This document shows, piece after piece, positions 60,390 through 64,000 of a DNA stretch of 64,000 bases. The DNA lies in the NCBI GenBank assembly GCA_002423585.1, contig DIWS01000002.1, positions 124,001 through 188,000 on the forward strand, written 5' to 3'. The notes under the pieces are model-generated. The model ran no database searches and had not been told where the DNA came from. It saw nothing but the letters and a program-made list of their open reading frames with translations. Position numbers and translations under genes: made by a program. Within the stretch, counting starts at the first letter, position 1. Every line of letters starts with the position of its first letter. The DNA comes from Actinobacteria bacterium UBA6100 (GTDB lineage: Bacteria > Actinomycetota > Coriobacteriia > Anaerosomatales > Anaerosomataceae).

Positions 60390-61091
60390 ATGACCACCAC
60401 GCCCGCCCGCATCCTCGTCGTCGACGATGAGGAGTCGATCCTGCAGTTCGTATCGTACAACCTCCGCAAGGAGGGTTACGACGTCACGACCGCACCCGAC
60501 GGCGACACCGCGCTCGATCTGGCCGCCGATGCCCCCTTCGATCTCGTCATCCTCGACATCATGCTTCCCGGCACCGACGGATACGAGGTCTGCCGCCGCC
60601 TGCGTGCCGCCGGGGACACCCCGGTGTTGTTCCTGTCGGCACGTGACACCGAGCTCGACAAGGTCGTGGGGCTCGAACTCGGCGGAGATGACTACCTCGC
60701 CAAGCCCTTCGGCGTGCGCGAGTTGATCGCACGTGTGAAGGCGCTGCTGCGCCGGACCGGCCAGCGCACCGCCGATGCGCCTCACGACGACTCACCCGTG
60801 GAGGCCGGCGGCATCGTTCTCGACGAGACGACGCACATCGCGCGCTCGGGCGGTGTGGAGATCGACCTCACGCCCCGGGAGTTCGAGCTGCTCGCCTGCC
60901 TCATGCGCCATGCGGGCAAGGTGCTCTCGCGCGAACACCTCCTCAAGGAAGCGTGGGGCTGGCAGTACGTGGTGGAGACGAAGACGGTCGACACACACAT
61001 CAAGCGGCTCCGCGACAAACTCCAGGCGGCCGGGGTGGACCCCGCGGCGGTCGAGACCGTGCGCGGGTACGGCTACCGCCTCGCGGTCTAG
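60390..61091 (+). CDS. OmpR/PhoB-family response regulator
   Basis: 233 residues, ATG with GCAGGAGG 7 bases upstream. Receiver domain with D12, D13, phospho-acceptor D56 (VILDIMLPG) and K105 (LAKPFG); then a winged-helix DNA-binding domain (about 135-233) with DTHIKRLRDKLQ and YGYRLAV. It probably controls genes in response to the kinase directly downstream. Target genes are not evident. Confidence 0.93.
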   Translation: MTTTPARILVVDDEESILQFVSYNLRKEGYDVTTAPDGDTALDLAADAPFDLVILDIMLPGTDGYEVCRRLRAAGDTPVLFLSARDTELDKVVGLELGGDDYLAKPFGVRELIARVKALLRRTGQRTADAPHDDSPVEAGGIVLDETTHIARSGGVEIDLTPREFELLACLMRHAGKVLSREHLLKEAWGWQYVVETKTVDTHIKRLRDKLQAAGVDPAAVETVRGYGYRLAV

Positions 61092-61097
61092 CGCCTG

Positions 61098-62540
61098 ATG
61101 CGCTCATCCATCCGCACCCGTCTGCTCGTCGCATTCCTGCTCGTGGCGGTCGCCTCGGCCCTGGGCCTTTCGGCGTACTCGCTCTCCGAGTTCGAGGACT
61201 ACGGCCTGCACAAGCTGGAGGACCGGCTCGAAAGCGAGAGCCTGGTGCTCGCCGGCATGGTGGCCGCGCAGATGCAGGCGAACGGCGGTGAGGAGCTCTC
61301 CGCCGAGCAGGCGGCCGCTCTCAACACCGAGCTCACGCGCGTCGGGCCGATCATCTACTCCCACATCCGCATACTCGACGGTGACGGTGAGGCCTTCGTC
61401 GACTCGGCAAGCCCCGAGGACGTCGGCGCGAAGTACGCCGAGACGCCCGAGGTGGCCAAGGCGCTCCGGGGTGATCGTGGCGCCGCGACCCGCATCACCG
61501 AGAACGGGCGCGTGGCCCTTTACGTCGCGAACCCGATCATCGTGGGTGACCGTGTCGTGGGCGTCGCCTACACCTCGGCCACCACCTTCTCGATACGGAC
61601 GCTGCTGCGCGACTACCGTCTGCGCCTGGGCGCCGCTGTGGTGCTCTTCACACTGCTCGCACTCGTGCTCACCGAGCTGCTCTCACGCTGGCTGTCCGCA
61701 CCGCTGCGCGACCTGGCCCGCACGGCAGTGGCCTTCGCCGACGGCGACCACTCGGTGCGCGTGCGGCCGCGCGGCTCGAGCGAGATCCGCGCGCTCGCCG
61801 ATGCGTTCAACGCGATGGCCGACGAGGTGCAGACCGTGATGGCCGAGCTCAAAGAAGAGGAGGGGCGCAAGTCGCGCTTCGTCTCGGACGTGAGCCACGA
61901 GCTCAGGACCCCGCTCACCGCGATCCGCGGCGCCGCGGAGACGCTGCTCGACGGGGACGTGCCGGAAGACGACGCGCGCCAGTTCCTCTCGACGATCGTG
62001 CGCGAGTCCGAGCGGCTCACGCGCCTCGCGAACGACCTGCTCACCCTGCAGCGCATCGAGGGCGCCACCGGCGAACTGCCGATCTCCGCTGTGGACCTCA
62101 CCGAGATCGCGCGCCGCGCGGTGGAGGGGCTCGCACCGCTCACCGAGGCCCGGGGCGTGCGTGTGGTGCTCGAGGGCTCGGCGCCGCGCGTGCTCGGAGA
62201 CCGGGACCGCCTGCAGCAGGTCTTCGGCAACCTCATCGACAACGCGTCGCGCCTTACTCCCGAGGGCGGGACGGTCACCGTGCGGATCTCCGCCGAGGGG
62301 CGCGAGTCGGTCGCAAGCGTGCTCGACGAGGGCCCCGGCATAGCCGAGGAGGACGCGCCACACGTCTTCGACCGCTTCTACCGCGCCCAGGCGAGCCGCG
62401 ACCGCTCGACGGGGGGCGCGGGTCTCGGACTGGCGATCGTCGCAGCCATCGTCCGCTCTCACACGGGCACGGTCACCGCAGCCCGGCGTGACGAGGGAGG
62501 CACCGTCTTCACGGTGCGGCTTCCCTCGATGAAAGAGTAG
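61098..62540 (+). CDS. PhoR-like sensor histidine kinase
   Basis: 480 residues. Transmembrane helices at about 7-28 and 176-195 flank an extracytoplasmic sensor domain of about 145 residues. A HAMP linker follows, then HisKA with H267 in DVSHELRTPLTAI, and an ATPase domain with NLIDNA (N box), DEGPGIA and GGAGLGLAIV (G boxes). It starts 6 bases after the regulator. The signal is unknown. Confidence 0.93.
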   Translation: MRSSIRTRLLVAFLLVAVASALGLSAYSLSEFEDYGLHKLEDRLESESLVLAGMVAAQMQANGGEELSAEQAAALNTELTRVGPIIYSHIRILDGDGEAFVDSASPEDVGAKYAETPEVAKALRGDRGAATRITENGRVALYVANPIIVGDRVVGVAYTSATTFSIRTLLRDYRLRLGAAVVLFTLLALVLTELLSRWLSAPLRDLARTAVAFADGDHSVRVRPRGSSEIRALADAFNAMADEVQTVMAELKEEEGRKSRFVSDVSHELRTPLTAIRGAAETLLDGDVPEDDARQFLSTIVRESERLTRLANDLLTLQRIEGATGELPISAVDLTEIARRAVEGLAPLTEARGVRVVLEGSAPRVLGDRDRLQQVFGNLIDNASRLTPEGGTVTVRISAEGRESVASVLDEGPGIAEEDAPHVFDRFYRAQASRDRSTGGAGLGLAIVAAIVRSHTGTVTAARRDEGGTVFTVRLPSMKE

Positions 62541-62561
62541 CCAGGCGCCGGGCGCTTCGCG

Positions 62562-64000
62562 TCAGCTGCACGGCCCGGGAAGATCGAGCCGTACGGAATC
62601 CGGGGCGACCTCCGAGAAGAGGTCGGCGGTATCCGGATGGCAGGTGAAGAACACGACCTGCCGCTCGGCCGCCAACCCGGCTATCGCCTCGGCGGCACCG
62701 CGTCGTCTCCCGGGATCGAAGTTGACCAGCACGTCGTCCATGAGCACGGGCAGACCCGCTCCCGCCTCGCCGAGCTGACCGATCAGCCCGAGCCGCACCG
62801 CCAGGTAGAGCTGCTCGGCGGTCCCGCGCGACAGCACCTCCGAGGTCCGCGCGTTCGCGCGCGTGTCGAAGACCTCTATGCGGCCGTCGCCCAATGGAAC
62901 GGTCAGGCCGGTGTACCGCCCGCCCGTCATCGTCGCGAAGTGGCTGCTGGCGCTGCGCACGACCTCGGGCTGACGCTCGCGCTGGTAGCGCTCCTGCGCC
63001 TCGGCGAGCAGACGGGAGGCGACGGCGAGCACGAGGTAGCGGTCGGTCGCCTCGGCGAGACGCTCGGCGAGCCCCGCCGCCTCGAGATGCAGTTCGCCCA
63101 TGCGGTGCTCGCGCGCACCACTCTCCAGGCGGCCTTCGAGCTGGTGCTTTGACTGCGCGAGCTGCTCGAACGTGGCCTCGGCCTCGGCCTGCGTGTGACC
63201 GGCCGTGGCGAGCAGGACTCGAAGGTCTTCGTGTGTGCCGCCCTCGGAGAGTCCGAAACGCTCGAGCACACCGAGAAGCTCCTCGCCGGCTTGCCCGGCG
63301 CGCTCGCTCTCGGTCGTGATCCGCTCGTCGAGCGCGGCTGTGAGGCGGCCGATCTCGTCGCGTCGGGCGGCTGCGGCGCGCCCGGCGCCCAGCAGTCCCT
63401 TCAGCCGGTTGGCCAGGGGCAGCACGTCGGGTGCCGCCAGTTCGGCCGGTACCTCGAGGAAGGGGCGCGCGCCTTCGGCGAAGCGCAGCGCAAAGGCGTC
63501 GACCTGCGCGGATGCGTGCTCGAACGCGAGGCGGGCCTCCGTGGCGGACGCGGCAGCCGTCTGCGCATCACGCACGAGACCGAGCAGCGCCGATGCGGAG
63601 CCGGGTGTCAGCGAGGGTTGCAGCCCCCGGGCGGCGAGCCATCCCGCCCACAGCGTGCGCCGCGTCTCCAGCGCGTCGGTCGCAAGCTGCGCATCGCGGA
63701 CGGCATCGTCGGCATCGCGGCGGGATGCGGCTGCGGCGGCGACCGCCGAGCGCGCGGCATCGAGCGCGCGGCGAACGCGGGACAGCTCGAGCGTGCCGGC
63801 GTTCGCGTCCAGGCCGAGCACCTCCAACCAATCGCGTTCCTCATGCGCCGGTGCGAGCGAGGCGCCCCTGCGTGCGCGAAGCGTGAAGGTCAGGCCGGCG
63901 ACGACCAGTACCGCACCGATGCCCACCGTCACCCACTGTCGAAGAAACACGCCGGTCACGAGGGCGACGAGCCCGGAGGCGAGCATGATGAGTGCGGGCA
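62562..64000 (-). CDS. YhaN-like SMC-type ATPase, C-terminal part (truncated at window edge)
   Basis: The open frame continues past base 64000, and the first codons seen are already inside the protein. Visible parts are a two-helix transmembrane segment near the start (LIMLASGLVALVTGVFL and VGIGAVLVVAGLTF), a long Ala/Glu-rich coiled coil (about 80-340), and the C-terminal ABC half with LSRGTAEQLYL (signature), LMDDVLVNFD (Walker B) and FFTCHP (H-loop). The arrangement matches the YhaN/Rad50-like AAA proteins. Its Walker A lies outside the window. It converges with the kinase gene. Confidence 0.87.
   Translation of the reverse strand, partial: PALIMLASGLVALVTGVFLRQWVTVGIGAVLVVAGLTFTLRARRGASLAPAHEERDWLEVLGLDANAGTLELSRVRRALDAARSAVAAAAASRRDADDAVRDAQLATDALETRRTLWAGWLAARGLQPSLTPGSASALLGLVRDAQTAAASATEARLAFEHASAQVDAFALRFAEGARPFLEVPAELAAPDVLPLANRLKGLLGAGRAAAARRDEIGRLTAALDERITTESERAGQAGEELLGVLERFGLSEGGTHEDLRVLLATAGHTQAEAEATFEQLAQSKHQLEGRLESGAREHRMGELHLEAAGLAERLAEATDRYLVLAVASRLLAEAQERYQRERQPEVVRSASSHFATMTGGRYTGLTVPLGDGRIEVFDTRANARTSEVLSRGTAEQLYLAVRLGLIGQLGEAGAGLPVLMDDVLVNFDPGRRRGAAEAIAGLAAERQVVFFTCHPDTADLFSEVAPDSVRLDLPGPCS

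Overview
The window is a high-GC bacterial chromosome segment, almost all coding and mostly on the minus strand. It holds a surface-polysaccharide locus (about 1-42.4 kb), a heme-synthesis locus (42.5-52 kb), a cytochrome c maturation locus (52-59.3 kb) and a short tail with coaX, a two-component system and a large ATPase. The heme genes follow the siroheme-dependent (Ahb) route, and the cytochrome c genes look like the archaeal/Desulfovibrio variant of System I (CXXXY-type CcmE). With frequent GTG starts and no outer-membrane genes in view, this suggests an anaerobic or microaerobic bacterium. A deep-branching Actinomycetota lineage (Coriobacteriia-like) is my best guess, but it is inference only. 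I see no phage, IS element, CRISPR array or rRNA.

The polysaccharide locus reads as several minus-strand transcription units. From about 14.7 kb leftward runs a nucleotide-sugar cassette: 4,6-dehydratase, nucleotidyltransferase, SDR, NeuD-like acyltransferase and DegT aminotransferase. It is followed by four glycosyltransferases, then rmlCBD and two GT4 genes. The last of these meets, tail to tail, a partial ABC exporter at the left edge. Next come a two-gene unit of thiolase and a DUF35-3-hydroxyacyl-CoA dehydrogenase fusion (14.8-17.1 kb) and a unit with two tandem gmd paralogues and three transferases (17.2-22.2 kb). A long, tightly overlapped unit covers 22.3-37.6 kb. It contains a GT2-GT4 fusion, a GT2, CDP-3,6-dideoxysugar genes (rfbF, rfbG, rfbH), a TPP enzyme, an acetaldehyde dehydrogenase-ketovalerate aldolase pair, two SDRs and a GtrB/GtrA/polytopic-transferase trio. 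manC, rmlA and galU (38-43 kb) supply GDP-mannose, dTDP-glucose and UDP-glucose. A secreted CAP-domain protein with three DUF5648-type repeats lies among them.

The heme locus (minus strand) carries hemA, hemC, hemD, tRNA-Ala, a 74-residue membrane protein, hemB, ahbD, a fused ahbA-ahbB and hemL. Upstream of it, ccmE-ccmF-ccmA-ccmB-ccmC-ccmD, a CcsA/HemX-like protein and a KDSR-like SDR lead toward hemA, so heme synthesis and heme delivery to c-type cytochromes sit side by side.

The most novel-looking parts are the pathways I infer for two unusual sugars. One is a CDP-linked branched sugar made by rfbFGH plus the TPP/aldolase/aldehyde dehydrogenase genes. The other is an N-acylated 4-amino sugar whose acyl group could come from the thiolase/dehydrogenase pair. 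Also notable are a duplicated-domain CXXXY CcmE, a CcmC with an extra periplasmic insert, a His-rich N-terminal extension on AhbD, and a repeated pattern of stem-loops without U-tracts after the last gene of transcription units.
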